This document shows positions 24,762 through 38,293 of a stretch of 64,000 nucleotides of DNA, one piece after another. Every line of letters starts with the position of its first letter. Positions within the stretch are counted from its first letter, which is position 1. The position numbers were made by a program, and so were the translations under genes. This DNA is from Promerops cafer (lineage: Eukaryota > Chordata > Aves > Passeriformes > Nectariniidae), in contig VZSE01001754.1 in NCBI GenBank assembly GCA_013398275.1, positions 324,515 to 388,514 of the forward strand. The letters are read 5' to 3'. Below the pieces are notes generated by a model. The model was given only the letters and a program-made list of their open reading frames with translations. It was not told the origin of the DNA and ran no database searches.

Positions 24762-27700
24762 ACTCAGTGGTGTTGGCCATGAGGACCAGCAGGATGCCAG
24801 GCTTGGCTGCTGACCAGTGATGGTGGGTTCCTGCTGCAGGGAAACTTTAGGGGACACGTGCAGGGAGAGAGCCAATGCCTCAGCCAATGCCACTGTGGAG
24901 CTGCTCCCACACGAGGCAGGAAACACCTATGTATGATTTTCTTTGAAAAATGTAAAAAGGCAGGAGACAGCTTGGACATCTGACACAGCTGGAAGAGGGT
25001 GGACCTCTGGTGAGGAAGTGGTGATAGAACAGTGATTGGGAAGAGGCCAGGAGGAACCTTGACTAGTGAAGAAAAGGAGCTGCTGTTTCATGTGGCAGGG
25101 AAAGGGAAAGGTATATGTGAGGAGAGGGAAAAGTGGCCAGAGCAGTGCCCAGAAAAAAATTAATGTGGATGAGGCAAGAGTGTGCTTTCCCAAGGCTGGA
25201 GCAGAGGAGTCTTGATGAAATATGATGGGAGTCTGGATGCAAACTGCAAGTGAGTGGATGGGCAACCAGGACTGGGCTTATCAAGGAGCTGCAGAAAGAC
25301 TTCAGCTCAGGATCTGAGCCAGGATGGAGATAGCTAGAGGGAGAGCAAAGCAAAAAATAACACCAGGGCTGTGGGCCTGAGCGACAGGCGGGACAGTAGC
25401 AATGTCCACAGCAATTAAGGAAGGAGGTGGGGAGGGGGAGGAAGATTAAGAGCTCTGAGCTTGAGCTGACAGCTCGACATCCAGGAGATGTCAGGGAGAC
25501 AGGCAAGGTTTTCGTCCGGACAGAGAGAGACAGGCCCGGATGATCGGATCAGACAACTGGGGGGACTGATTTATGTGAGAAGATTAAAAGAGCTGCTTGT
25601 AAATATATGTATAGCTTGGCTAAGTGACACCTGGGGGGACAATAACTGTCTGCAAGTGTATGAAGGGATTGGATACTGGAGCCAGGAGGAGGGGGAGGGA
25701 ATGGTTTAGGAGCATAGATGAGGATTTTGACTAGAGGCAGTGGAATAAGGTGGAGCAAAGCTGTCTGTATTGCCTCGGTAGGGAAAATATCACCCCTGGA
25801 AAACTGTGAAGATTCTTTGGTGAGTCTTAAGACCTTCATATCCATCTAGGCTCCCAATCTGCCTGTGATCACAGGGTGCCTGGCAATCTAGTGTGTTCCT
25901 CACAGCGCCTCAAGAGAGGAAGATGTCCCCAGCTTTGTGCAGTTGTGCAATTTGTGGCACTTTGGTACCTTGTGTGACCCTTGCTCTCTGACTATCAAGG
26001 ACCTAAGAAAGGACCTTATCCCTTAGGTTCTCTTCCCTTTTATTTGTCTCTGTTTTAAAGGGCCATTTCTGCAGATAGTACAGAGAGATAGATGGGAACA
26101 AGACCTAATGGGGCTCCTCCAGCCCACAGTTTGTGACATTTTCTCCAAGTTCCTTACAGTTTTTTAGCTTAGAAAGTTTTACTTCTCTGTGAAGCCAAGG
26201 GAAGGAGCAGCTGGTATTAATTGGTTTCTGCTGGGCTCATCTATGGGCCAGTGCCAGTCCAGTGCTGTGACTCTGCCTTTTTGAGTATTTCAGAGGGAGA
26301 TGCAGGGCATCTGCAGGAGGCAGCTCCAGAGCAAGCTGTCTGTTGGGAGATTTGGTTTCCTAACACTGGTTACAGCCTTTTGCAGGTTCCAGGTTTCTGT
26401 TTATTGTGGGCAACAGTGCTCAGAACGTGAAAGGGTTTTCCTAGGAACCTTTAACAGAACACCGAGAAAAGTAAAAGGAATAAGCATAAAGTGGATCCAT
26501 CCCAACGTTTGTTATTTCATTTTCCTGTTGAGGTTCTGCTGTGATACCAGATGGGGGTTATAGCCACAGATAAATCTTTCAAAGAAGGAGCCCTATTTCC
26601 AAAGTTAAATACCAGCTGTCTCCTTCTGTCTTAGCACCCTTTCCATACTATCCATGTCTGGCTGGTCTTTACACTGGTGTCCTAAAGAGATGAAATTCAT
26701 GTGGTGACATTTTTTGAGGGTCAATCCATCTCCATCCCCTCCAGTAGCTTTTAAGCCTATAAGCCAATTTCACACACATTGTTTGAGAAGGAGTGATGTG
26801 AGAGATACTAAGTTCAAACCTTGTGAAAATGGGAAGTCATGTAGAAGGGATTGTAATTGTGCTGCATCCCACTGCCACCACACTTGGAGCAAAGGCCATT
26901 GCAAGTCTTCAGCCTTTTCTAAATATAAAGATGAATTTTCTAAATAGAGAGACATTAATGCAGCAGTGACAAACAAGCAAATAAATAAATGAAGATGTCA
27001 TCAGATTCTTGCCCCCTAACAGGCCATGGGAAATAGCTCCACAGAATGTAGGGGCATTGGAAACCAGGCTTTGTTAATAAATTGCCTGTCATTGCAATCT
27101 GCCCCATCCCCAGTGTGGGGTTTTACAGGTATCAGTGGGAGATGTGAATTGCTGGTGGTTGTTGCACCTCTTTCAGTGCATGAGGTGCTCAGGGTGTCAT
27201 CCCTTACCAGTGCCAAACCAAATCTCATTGTGCATTGTCAATAAAAAATAATCTAGAACCAAATAGTACAGAACCAAATTATACAGAACCAAAATTCTTT
27301 TCCAGCTCTTCATGCAGACTTTAGCTGCATTTTAATGGTGGAGCCCTTAAGTAGAGACCAGAGGTCTCTGACCTCTGAAGATTTCCTTTTCCCTGTAAGG
27401 AGTTCATGTTTGACCTTGGCAGTCACAGTTACAAGCAGAGCTCCCCGCTCTGACTTTCGCTCCTGTTTCAGCAGGACCAAAATCTGTGGGGTCTTTCTGA
27501 ATATTTCCCTCCTCACCCAATATTGCTGAAAATGAGCCTGAAGTGTTGACAGACAGCAGCACTCTCAGTGTGTAGGAATCCAACATAAACAGACTTGCTG
27601 GTTGTGTACTTGGACATGTTAAACGAGGTCCCTGCTTTGATCTTCCTTGCACTATCCTAAAGCCCAGCAAGCAAAGGCTAAGTAAACAGACCTTTGATTT

Positions 27701-29430
27701 CAGGGCTGTTTGGAGCAGAGGTCTTGTAAAACTTTTATCAATGGCAGAGCTGAGCTACTGAAGTCCCTCTTGGACTGTAGGTGCTGCAAGAGTAGCAGTG
27801 TGGTTTTATTGACCCTAACATCTCCCTGCTTCCCATAATGACAAACATCTGGGAATATGAGCCAGCTTCCTGTTGATTGTAATGTACCAGTTTCTCTAGG
27901 AGAGACACCTGCTTATAATCTCCTGTATGGTGAATGGAGCATAAGCTATTTCAGATCCTACAGCTATTGGATCCCACAGCCAGTGCAGACTTTTTATTAA
28001 TGCATGTCATAAAGATGCTTAAAAAAATCACATGGGACACATCCGTGGGAAATACTCACGTTACTAATCCTGTGTGTTCAACACTCCTTGTTCAAACCTC
28101 ACAAAAACCAGTACTCCGGCTGAAATAGTTTGAATGTTACAGCAAATTGGATTTCATTTATTTGTTTCCTGTTTTCAGAGCATTTAGTGATTCTCCACAA
28201 TCACAAAGGTCACAAATTTCCTTTCATGTTTAAAGGAACAGGAGATTCTCCCTTAGGATTATGCCCTCTGAAAAGAGACAGTAAGAAACAAGCATCTAAT
28301 AGCACAAGATTTAAAAACTGAAATTGTGAGTTCTGGCAAACTTCCCTCAGTGGATGACCACAGGAGTTGGATTGGCCTCTGCTATCTTCTAATTTAGTAT
28401 TTTTCCTCTGTCTTCTGGTGAATTACATGAAGGAGGCTTTGTTTCCCTTATATTCACCATACGAAAGTGACATGGGAGAGTGAGATCCTGCCAAGGTATT
28501 TTATTTTTTAGAAGCATTATCAATTTTTCATTGTTTTCAACACTAAAAACCACTGTACTTATAATAGCGGAGTCCAGGCTGTTCCCAGTGAGCCAAAGCT
28601 CTGGACCCTCTTGGTGGAGCCATTTCAGGCAAAGCTTGACTAAGCTCAGGACCAAAAGTTAAAGTGTTTTACTCAGCCCTACCAATGATTATGGCTTTAT
28701 ATCAAGAGAAATGCTAAATGACAAAATAATTGACCAGCTGTTCCATGCCAATAGCGCTCCTGCTGTACCTTCTGGAAGTAAAGTTGAGATTGTTGGTGGA
28801 GTAAGTTGTGAGTCAGAGTGCATCTAGCCCCTCTTGTCTTCTGCCCTCACACTTTTACAGCTTGGCCTTAAACGACGACCTTTCTTACATTGCTTGTTCT
28901 GCCTTAGTCATGAACTGATCCTTTACTGTCAGTCAAACAATGCAGCACTGTTCTCCCTTCGGAAGTGAATTTTGTCTTGTGTTGAATAGTCACATCCACT
29001 ATTAGATAAGAAGTGTTTTTAACAGCCCTCTATTTGTTGCTATTTGATGGCAGTTCTTTGATCCCCGGAGGGGTTTGCGGTGCTGTTTGTGATACACAGC
29101 AAATCGATTTTACACATTTCCATCTTTTATCGATGAGTCTTCCAATGGGGTTTCACCGTAATCAGATTGGAGAATACCATGGCACAGACATTGGGAAGGG
29201 GTTGGAATTTACATGCAATAAAGATTAGGGGATTAGCAGCTGATTAGGAATGTGCTGATTTCTCCAGCCTCAGGTACAGCAAGGGATCCTGCATGTCTGC
29301 TGTTCTCTGACCTTGGGTTGTGACCTCTTGACTCCTTGCTCAGAAATGCCAGCGAGCAGCACGGAGTGATTCCTGACGTGGCTTCCCTCAAGAACAAGTT
29401 CAAGTCACTTCAGCAGTAAAACCTATTTCT
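24762..29430. other. Unique intronic sequence, no gene seen
   Basis: Purine-rich stretches with GGAGG-type words occur around 25400-25450 and 25680-25700. A triplicated 15-bp unit lies at 27252-27296. No coding exon, RNA gene or larger repeat was recognised. Confidence 0.5.
27252..27296. repeat. Three tandem copies of a 15-bp unit
   Basis: Units TCTAGAACCAAATAG, TACAGAACCAAATTA and TACAGAACCAAAATT follow each other without gaps. They are diverged by one to four bases. It is a minisatellite-like local duplication. Confidence 0.85.
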
Positions 29431-29444
29431 GTGAACGGGGAAGC

Positions 29445-29660
29445 CCAGAAACGTTTATGCAAGTGGACAGGCTGCTCTGGTGTGCATCGGCCGGGGCAGG
29501 ATGGGCAGACAGGCTGTGGCAGCACTTCAGTGTGCAGCCAGGAATTCCTGCTGACAGCTGATGCGCCGTGCGTGTGCCGGTACCCGCACGTGCGCCACGG
29601 GATGTGGGGCAGCTCCGCACTCACGCGGCGAGACAATATTTCTCCGTGCACGGCTTTTCC
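29445..29660. other. CpG-dense patch inside the intron
   Basis: About 15 or more CpG dinucleotides occur in roughly 210 bases, including GATGCGCCGTGCGTGTGCCG, CCCGCACGTGCGCCACGGG and CACGCGGCGAGAC, against a background where CpG is rare. It could be a small CpG island, an alternative promoter or an enhancer. No TATA box, start site or exon could be assigned. Confidence 0.35.
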
Positions 29661-29679
29661 TAGATAGCACCTGTGCTCT

Positions 29680-30015
29680 CAAGGTTTCTCCCCCTTCCAC
29701 TTGCAGGAGGGTAGCTGAGACTGCACATTACCAGACACTGAGGTAATAGGATTGCACATTAATTGATATTCCAGCGGCTCTATCTACCTGCTGGATATGA
29801 TGTTACATTCCAGTGCGCAGCCCGCCAGCGGAAAGGCGTCACTTGAAATCAGGGAGCAATCGATGTCAGCAAAACTCCCCTGTGTCTGGGCAGCTCAAAT
29901 AAAGCAACAGGCTGTGCTAAGAGCAGGGGGTTGGTAGTTTGCTTGTGTATCTAATAATAATTAGCACCATCTTGCTGCTGATGCAGATGTACAGGGATAA
30001 AAAGGCAGGCAGTGT
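29680..30015. promoter_or_regulatory. Candidate conserved intronic element
   Basis: The block directly follows the CpG-dense patch. It has dense candidate factor sites, for example GATTGCACATTAATTGATATT, GTAATAGG, CTCAAATAAAGC and CTAATAATAATTAGCACC, with no repeat signature. Regulatory function is inferred from texture only. Confidence 0.25.
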
Positions 30016-31510
30016 GGAATCTTCAGCAAAGGAGAAGTATTTCCAAATCCGTAGTTTGGGGAATCTAAATGGATTTATATTTTAAATATTTGTTTTCAGT
30101 GGTTCAATTTTGGCAGGCTATACCCACTGCTAGGTGCTGGTTTGCTAATACCATTCATCCTGACACATGCCCTGCTGGTGTGCAATTGAGGTATAGGAGG
30201 AACACCTTCCTCCAGGTGACATGAAGCAGCTTTTGAGCAGCAAGGAGTGCAGAAAACCTTTGGACATACCAGATTAAATGCAAATCTGATTTTATCTGAT
30301 TTTAGAAGCTGAACAGTCCCAGGACTTTACGGCACAGCCTCTGGCAGTCCTAGGTGGTGCACTTGGACATAGTAAGTGTGACAGAACAACAAGTCTTCTC
30401 TCTCTACTGGTAGTAAAACAAATAAAGCCAGGTAAGGGTGCACTAACCCTGCTGTGAGCAAACCAGAGGAGGGGCAGAGAAAGTGGGTCCATTTGAAGCT
30501 CTCCCAGATGCAGGCATGCTGCAGAAAGCTGCACTTGCCTCTGTCCCAGTGAGTGTATTGTGTTTTTACATCAGGTACTGTGTGCTTCAGTGTCTGAAGA
30601 GCAGGAACCAGATGGGAATGCCATAAGAATTCAGTGATAGTTTCACTGTGCAGGAGACTTGGTGTCTCTTGAGTTTAAATGTAGGTTTTCAATGAATCAA
30701 CCTTGGGAAAACTTTATTTTAAAGTGCATTCAAGTATTTTCCCCTCCTGGAAGTGATGTATAGGTGTGTATAAGCTAAATTGTAGAATGGCACAGCAGGA
30801 ACAAATCTTTAAAGTGAAATATTTGGTGCTGAGAAGGCGATGTTCACACTAAAGGCATTTTGGGAGTTTATTCTGGATCAGCTCCAGTCTGGTCATGTAG
30901 ATCAAGTGCTCCTTAATGGAAATGCCAGAGGACAGGTTCTGGTTTTGTTTTCCCAGGGACCCAGGTAGCAGTTGCTGACTGTCTGCATTAGCAGCTGGTG
31001 GGGTTTGGGAAGACTGGATTTATAAAGCAAAACATTTGGTTTTGAGGATGTGGCACCCCCATTTCAGACAAGTGTTTCACTTCAGAATAGCTTTAGCCTT
31101 ATCCTGAGAGCTAAATGCCCCTTGCAGCTCAATTTCATACAAAAGCAACTTAGTCCGTGTGCACCAAAACAGCTTCATGATGTGAAGCAAAATATAATTG
31201 GTGGTGAAGATCAAAAGGTTAATTTTAAAGCATGTCTCTGGTCCAGGTTAAGACACTGATGTAGGCATATGTAAGGTAGACCTTTATGATGAGAGTTTAA
31301 TTCAGAGAGAAAGAGCCAGCTCTTATCATACCTACCATGGGAGGTTTTGCTAGGCCAACAATGAATGGTTTCAGGCAAGATTTTAAAATTCTGCTGTCTT
31401 AAAGGTGTGTTGCATTTTTCTTTTGGAGCAAGATTTTTTTTTTTTACTTTTAATTTTTCTTCCAGAGCAAGACAAGTTATATGTATAAATATACACACAG
31501 ACATATGCAT

Positions 31511-31543
31511 GTATATATATATTTTTTGTTGTTGTTGTTGTTG
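31511..31543. repeat. (TA)n and (GTT)n microsatellite
   Basis: A short TA run is followed by a T run and then about five GTT units. The poly-Q/K frame on the opposite strand here is a repeat artefact. Confidence 0.85.
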
Positions 31544-33689
31544 ATTACTGTCCAAAATCAAAACTGTTTTCATATTTTAGGAACACAACAACCAGTTAAA
31601 AAATACTACCATTGCTTAATCAGTATACTTTTAAAATCTCAACTTTTTTGCTTGCATTTGTTTTACTTTGATTGGTCAAAATTATTACACAAAATGTTTC
31701 TCAAGCTGAGAAGGGCAGAAAACCAGGCAAAACTCTTCGAAAGACAAAACCAGGTAAAGTCTTGCATCTTGACAAAAATGTAATTTTCTCATAGAAAAAC
31801 AGTTCTGCCAAAGGCTCCATACCAAGCCTGCTATGCAGCCATTCAGCTGGAAATGCTTTCTGTTCTAGAGAAGCCTCTGAAAATATCTCCAGTTCTTAAA
31901 TACCACAATGTTTATCTCTTTGTGGTCACCATCAAACAGTTGTTACCACGCTTTTGTGGTGACCAAACATAGAAGCCCCCAGAGACGAGGGCAGAGGAAG
32001 GGGAGGGCTGAGAGCAGCCTCGCCATGCAGGGCACTGCCACTGATTTCCCAACAGCAGAAGGCTTAGGGATATTTTGGCAGTGTCTCATGATCAAGAGTG
32101 AGCATTTTCTCTGAGTCCTTAGTGCACTAATCACACCTTTTCCATCCTGGCTATTGGGAAAGGCCAGTAGGAACCAGCAGTGGATGGAAGAGTTTAAAGT
32201 CTACTCCACTTTTATACCTTAGAGTGAATTCTGGTAAAAAGGATTTTTAAGAATATTCTGAGGAAAACCAAATCCTTGGATACAAGTGAAAAAGGCTTCT
32301 GTGTCAGTCTATGGCTGAAAACTTGCTGGTGTGGACTGCCAGGAAGGCAAACCAGCTCTTCAAAGGTCTGTGTTCCCATCGTTCTGGTGTATGGCACGGA
32401 GTCAACCATCGTGGTTTCTGTTTTCCTGCAGACATAAACAATGACACTTACAATTTCCTGCTCCCACAGTGCTCACATAAGTGCCTGTCTGTAAGGGAAA
32501 CATCTAATTACTTATTAAACCATGCACAGTGCTCAGACTGGGTTAAATATTGACTACCAACGGGAACCTGTGTCACCAAATGTGAACTTGGGCATCCCGT
32601 TTCTAGGAGCTGTTCAAATCAAATGGATAGGTGACAAAATGCTGCATGCAGGGAGGAGGGACAAAGGAGGGGACAACACGCAGAGCAGATTGTCTCAGAA
32701 ATCAACACTATCTTTGCAGCCTGGGGATTTGGAATGTGGCTGCTATTGGTGGCTTGAAGGAGAATTTTGTTACAAAAAAGGTGAATTAAACTGAGTCTTG
32801 TGGAGTGTTTGGTTTGTTTTACTGAAAGTCTTAAAGATGTGGGCGATTTGGCTGGAAAATCTACTGGGCTTGTGAAGCAGGATTTGCATGCTTAGGAAAC
32901 AGTTGGAAGGGCATAGTACAATGGTATTTATGTTAAAATTTGGGTAGATCCACCCCAGAAGGTAATTCAGGGCTGCCTGACTGGATTGTTTCCCAGAGAT
33001 TATGGGAAGCAAACAAATTGTCTTGTGTTGGCAGGAGTCGTCCCCCTGTGACCTGTGGTAGAGATGGTGGAAGTTTGGGTTAGGTTTGGAGAGAGCAGGT
33101 TGGGGCGATGGAATTTCAGTTCGGTTCTGGATCCTCCCTCAAGCCAGAGGATTTCTAGCTTTCTTCCAGAATTAAACAGTTTGTCCTTCCTGGAAATAGG
33201 AGGCTAAAATAAAAAGAAAAAATCCTCTCATTTTAAAACCTTGAAGCCATGTTTTAAGGCCATTTCTTTTGAAAAAAATGCCCAACAAATTAGGAATGCT
33301 ATTTTTAGATGGGCTTGCCTTCTTGAACGGGAATGGAAGAGGTGGATTGTGTGGGGGTGTGTGCCAACACACCTTTGTTGTACTTTTCTCTAAAAAAGGT
33401 TTTCTGGTTATCCATTGAGCTGCATACCTGAACTGCACCGTCAGTATAATTTTAGCATTTGAGGAGAAATATTAGTCCTCTCCTTTGGCCCACACTAAGC
33501 CCACTGGCAGCACTTGAGAAACAATAAATAATATAATTTCTTCCACACTAGAAACTTTCCAGCATATGAAGTCTGTTTCTTCAAAAGTAATTTGAAGTAA
33601 TCCTAACTCTCCTTTGCGTTTGCTACCTTGAAACCAGAGGGATAAGGTTACTATTTTTTGCTGGTGAAAAAATGTTCGGCAACAATTGA

Positions 33690-33930
33690 AATTGAATGTC
33701 ACCCATGCACATTTAATTTAATAAGATGGTAATTTCATGTTAAATAAAGACCAACTGATTATTGAAAACATATGCTCAAAGGATTTAGAAACCACGTTAG
33801 AGATACATATCTCATCTACTGTTGTTGAACTAATAAATCTAAGCAATAATCAAGTACCAATTGTTTAACAGACAATAACTATTTTATTAAATGTCAGTGA
33901 AATGTGTATGCAGGGTACTTAATTAAATGG
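33690..33930. promoter_or_regulatory. Candidate AT-rich conserved element
   Basis: There are many homeodomain- and POU-like words (ATTTAATTTAATAAG, CAATAATCAAGTACC, CTTAATTAAATGG), no microsatellite structure and no repeat match. It could be an enhancer or simply AT-rich intron. Conservation is unknown. Confidence 0.22.
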
Positions 33931-34394
33931 AACTTGTTCCCAGATATTCTATTTTTCTTAGTTTTGGAACATCTAGAGTAGGAAATTTACTGGCAGCCTT
34001 CACCCAAGGGGCTAGTTATTACTCATGTAAAAATATGGCAGGTACTTTTTGTGCTATCAATAAATATCCATTTCATCAGGAAAGCACCTCCTACCACAGA
34101 GGTAGGGAAGAAAGAGAAGATACAGCACTTCACTTGCTGTGAAATGGATCTGCAAAGCTGTTTTCTCCATCAGGTTGTTGGGCTGAGCCATGCACCCCAA
34201 GCCTGGAGCTTGCTCCTGCAAACAGTCCATGATTTCCAAATCTAAGCCTGACCAGCCATCAGGGCTGGTCAGCAAATACTTGTGGTATTTTTGTGTTCCT
34301 CACTCAGAGTCTTTGTTCTACAGAGATGCTGTTGTTTTTTTCTTTAATCTTTTGATTGTTTTTGATAAGCATTGTTTTTGTCTGTGGGCGCCTA

Positions 34395-34770
34395 TGTTTT
34401 CAAGCCAAGAAGGACCCATTAGCTCATCTAATCTGATCTCCTGATGTCACATACCAAAGCATTTGGACTGGTTACCCCCACGCTGACCCCTACTTTACTT
34501 GGCTAACACATACCTTTTAGAAATGCAAACTGTTTTGTTTTGAAATATGAAAAGATGTTGGATTCACCAGTCCTTTGAACTGCTTATTCCATTAGTTAAT
34601 GGGATACATGGGCAACACATTCATCCTTTTATCTCTCTCAAAAAGCATTTTTATCAGTTCTGCTCTCCATGTAATGGCTTCCAACTGAGCAGAGAGCCAA
34701 GAGTTCCTGTCTTTCAGGAACACCTACTCATATTGATTGAAACTGTTCCCAACACTGCTTTGTAAAGCCT
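34395..34770 (-). repeat. Ancient CR1/L3-like LINE remnant
   Basis: The order AAGGACCCATTAGCTCATCT, ATCTGATCTCCTGATGTCAC, ACCAAAGCATTT, ACACATACCTTTTAGAAA, GTTGGATTCACCAGTCC, TTCCATTAGTTAATGGG and GTAATGGCTTCCAACTGAGC resembles a reversed 3' end of an old CR1-type element known from turtles and birds. It is strongly diverged, and the exact subfamily cannot be named here. Confidence 0.6.
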
Positions 34771-37700
34771 TCCTTGTGGGATTTGCTCCTTGGTAGAGTT
34801 TGTCCTAGCAGGGCCAGGCCTCTGTCCATTGATCCATCATTACAGCCTGAATGCCAATGCAAAAAATGGTAATAATGACATGCAGATAGTGTGAGTGCAT
34901 AATCCTCATGTTGGTCTTGCAGAGAGGGTTACACTATTGTAGAAAAGGTTAAACTCTGGTTGTAAGCGGGAGTTGTCCAGCCCAGCTTTGTAGCAGCAGG
35001 TACCCCAAGATGGGCAATTCTGGATGTGTGTTTCAAACATGGCTTTTAGGTGGTCCTTTCCAGCTGCCTGTGTATGTTTGGAAGCATTGGAAAAGTAAAG
35101 GAAATCCACTTTGCTTTGAACCACCCTGGTAGTAAAGACTTTGGAAGCTCAGGTTTTACAGTGATGAGCATGTGAAGGCCAAATGTTGCCTCCAGTTTTG
35201 GTGTAAGAGATTGTGTTTACACCAAATGAGCAGTTTGGTTGGTGACCTTTGTCCAATTCCTTCATCTCACTGTTGTAATGAAACATTTCTGTGCTTAGCT
35301 CTATTTGCCTCATAGGACATACGCTGTCTGTGGTACCTCAGCCCCTCATGCTAATTCTATGTGTTGATGGGTTGTTTGGGTGCTTCATTGTAAATGACTC
35401 TGCTAATTTGCTAACACAGCGCTTCAAAAGAAATCTTATCTACATGGAAAGTGAATGTGTTTGGTATTAAATAATAAAATATACATAACCCATGGGGCTC
35501 TTAAAACTTATTTAACTTCTTTATAAACTTTACAATACAGTATGTGGATATTATAAATTACTTTCCATTCCAAGAAACTGTCCAGGCTTGTTGACCTTCC
35601 TTGGAATTTCCTCTTTGTAATTATGTTTAATGTGTTAATAAAGTTCACTTTGAACTGTATGATGGCAAATGGTCTCATAGGACGTGGGTCAATGCTGGTG
35701 CGTTCACCATATGTGAAGCTTGATGTTAGTATGCAGTTTAGTTGAAGGAATAGCAAGGCTAAGTCCAAACAATTGCAGAAGCAGTATCTCCTCCCCAGGT
35801 TAGCAGTAAAAAGGGGTTCATGGAAAGTTAGGAATGTGGAGTGGGAAATAATTTAGCTTTCACTGCTAGGTGTTACTAAATTATAGTGCTGGGTTTGAGT
35901 CACTATCAAAACACCATATATCTAGAGGGTTTTCACACAGAGCTGTAAATCATGTTTACTACATGTATGCGTTGAACGAGTGCATGAACTTTGCGATGCG
36001 GTCCAGGAAAATATAATTACATGTGTGTGTGTGTTTTTGACTGTGAGAAGTATAGACAGGAAGCTCCAGGCTATTCCACTGTTGTGTCTTAAATACACTC
36101 CTAGAAATTGTTTTTCTGCTTCCCGGAAATAGCTATTTGCTAAAGCAAGGAGGCTTTCTTGGGTTTTAAATAACTCCTTTTGCCAAGAAATGGCAACCAC
36201 TATCCCTTCCCAAGGCACTGGGGAGGAGAGCAGGAATGCTAGTAAAGCAGTGTCAGCAGCAGAGCAGCAAATGGGGCTTTTCTGTGGTGTAGGATAGTGG
36301 ATATAAATTGAAAATTGCCCAGCTGTTCAGTAAGACAGGTGTAGGGTCTGTCTTTTATATAATGGAACAGAATGGGGATTCCAGTTGCTTGTATTTGTAA
36401 ATGAGGCAAATAAATCTGCACACTTGTCTGCATGTATATGAGCAGAAATATTTAAAACAAATGAGGTGATCATGGCATTTCCTTGTTAATGTTTGACTGG
36501 GTTTATATGAACTTGAACAGAAAACTTGGCATCTAGCTGGGCTTGTTGGTTTCTTTCTGGTTATGTTTATATGTATTTGCAGATGGGGAAACTACAAACA
36601 AGAAAATAACTTGGTGGAAAATGTAGGTTCTGGATTGTTTAAATTATATTTTAAGCCTGATTGCACCCTGGCCCTTGGAACTCCAGGCATGATCCCTGCT
36701 AGTAGCTAAAATGATTTGAATGTTATGGGGCAAAGTTATATTTAGTTTGTATTTGGAGAAAGAATAACAACGAAGCACGGGGGGAGGCAGCTGCATTCTC
36801 ATCACTTCTTCCCGACTCACATCCACAGATGTCAAATCCTACTATTCTCCCTCAGCCAGAGTATTAAGAAATGACTCTCTCAAATTATTGGGTTGAGGAC
36901 AAGGGGGACTTAAGAAAACCTGCCCCCACTGGGCTTGTGTTGAGGTGGGGCTTAACTTTCTGAGAGAGTTCCTTCTGTTCAGACAGACTGTAGAACCAAC
37001 TGCACCCTCTCCACTGTGATGGGGCGTAAAAGCAGTGCCCCGTGGCCGTAGAGATCTGTCCTTGCCTGGTGGAAAACTGCAAGAGTTCCCCCTCCCTTCC
37101 TGACTACAAAAATGCCTAAAAATCTTGGATGGAACGTCTACCTAGGGCCTTGTTTTCATGCCCTTCTCCCATATCCCATGAAAAAAATGCTGCAGGAAGT
37201 AATTGCTGTGTCCAGGAACATCATAGATTGGAGATTCTCAGCACTTAAAAAAGGCTGATGTTTCCAAGAATCACTGCCTGACGGCTAAGAAACTGGGGGG
37301 AGCACAGTGTAGGGACTCCTCCAGGATTTACACTCAGGGCCAGAGGGCACTTGCTCTCTGCTACTCACCTTGAAAGGATCCAGTCTGGAGCTTTGGCCCG
37401 TGAGTGCAGGCACGTGGCACTTGACAGGATTCATTCCCCCCTAGCCAGAGAGAGATGATATATATTATCATTAATTTTGCATTGGTAAATATATGAATTC
37501 GCTATTTTACCAGTCTGGTTTAATGAAATGTCTTCAGGTTTCACAATGATCCCTTATGGTGTTGCTCTCTAGTTCTTGGGGTGTTGCCTTGCCCACAAAA
37601 AAGGCAAAAGCAGTGCTATAGTGAGCAGGCATAGGGTATTGCACTCAAATAGATCCTTTCTGCTCACACATGACACAAAGCTGGAGTCCAGGGTGGCAGA

Positions 37701-38293
37701 GATCGTGCCAGTGGCTGCTTGAGGAGTAATTTCCTCTGCCTTTAATGCTGCGTTAGAGCGCGGGGCAGACGCCGGCAGCAGCAAGGGATGGGAAGGCAGT
37801 GGCTACAGCCAGGGTTCATCCTGTTTTTACCTCCCTGGCAGCTGTAGGTGAAGCAGCAGGTGCTTTCCTGGGATTTTGCCTCGCTAAGCAGCTGTAGAAA
37901 TGTATCCAGCCTGCAGGGCCTGTGTCCTGGGCTGAGTTCCCACACCGCCGCACTCAGCTGTGAGCACACACGTGCCCCAGCCCTGCAGGGTCAGGCGCCA
38001 GGGACACTCCCAAATCAGCACCTTGGGAGGGCTAACTGGGCACTCTGCTCTCCTGGCCACCCCCTGGCATACTGTGGGCCAGTTCTGGAAGGTGGGGAGC
38101 TCCTGTCAGTAAGAGCGCTGCACGCAGGAAATTGGCGGGCTCAGCATGTTTTTGCTACATCTTTTTGCTCTTTTCATGTAGCAGGAGATGGAGCTGCCAC
38201 AGAGAAACGATTGCCATTAATTTCCAAGAGAACCTGAGTGGTGTGGAGCAGCTTAATATCTGGATTCAGAGGGGGAAGATGTTTTTTGCCTAG

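Larger units (their letters stand above)
30016..34394. other. Unique intronic sequence, no gene seen
   Basis: It contains a (TA)n/(GTT)n microsatellite at 31511-31543 and an AT-rich block at 33690-33930. No coding exon, RNA gene or intact transposon was recognised. Confidence 0.5.
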
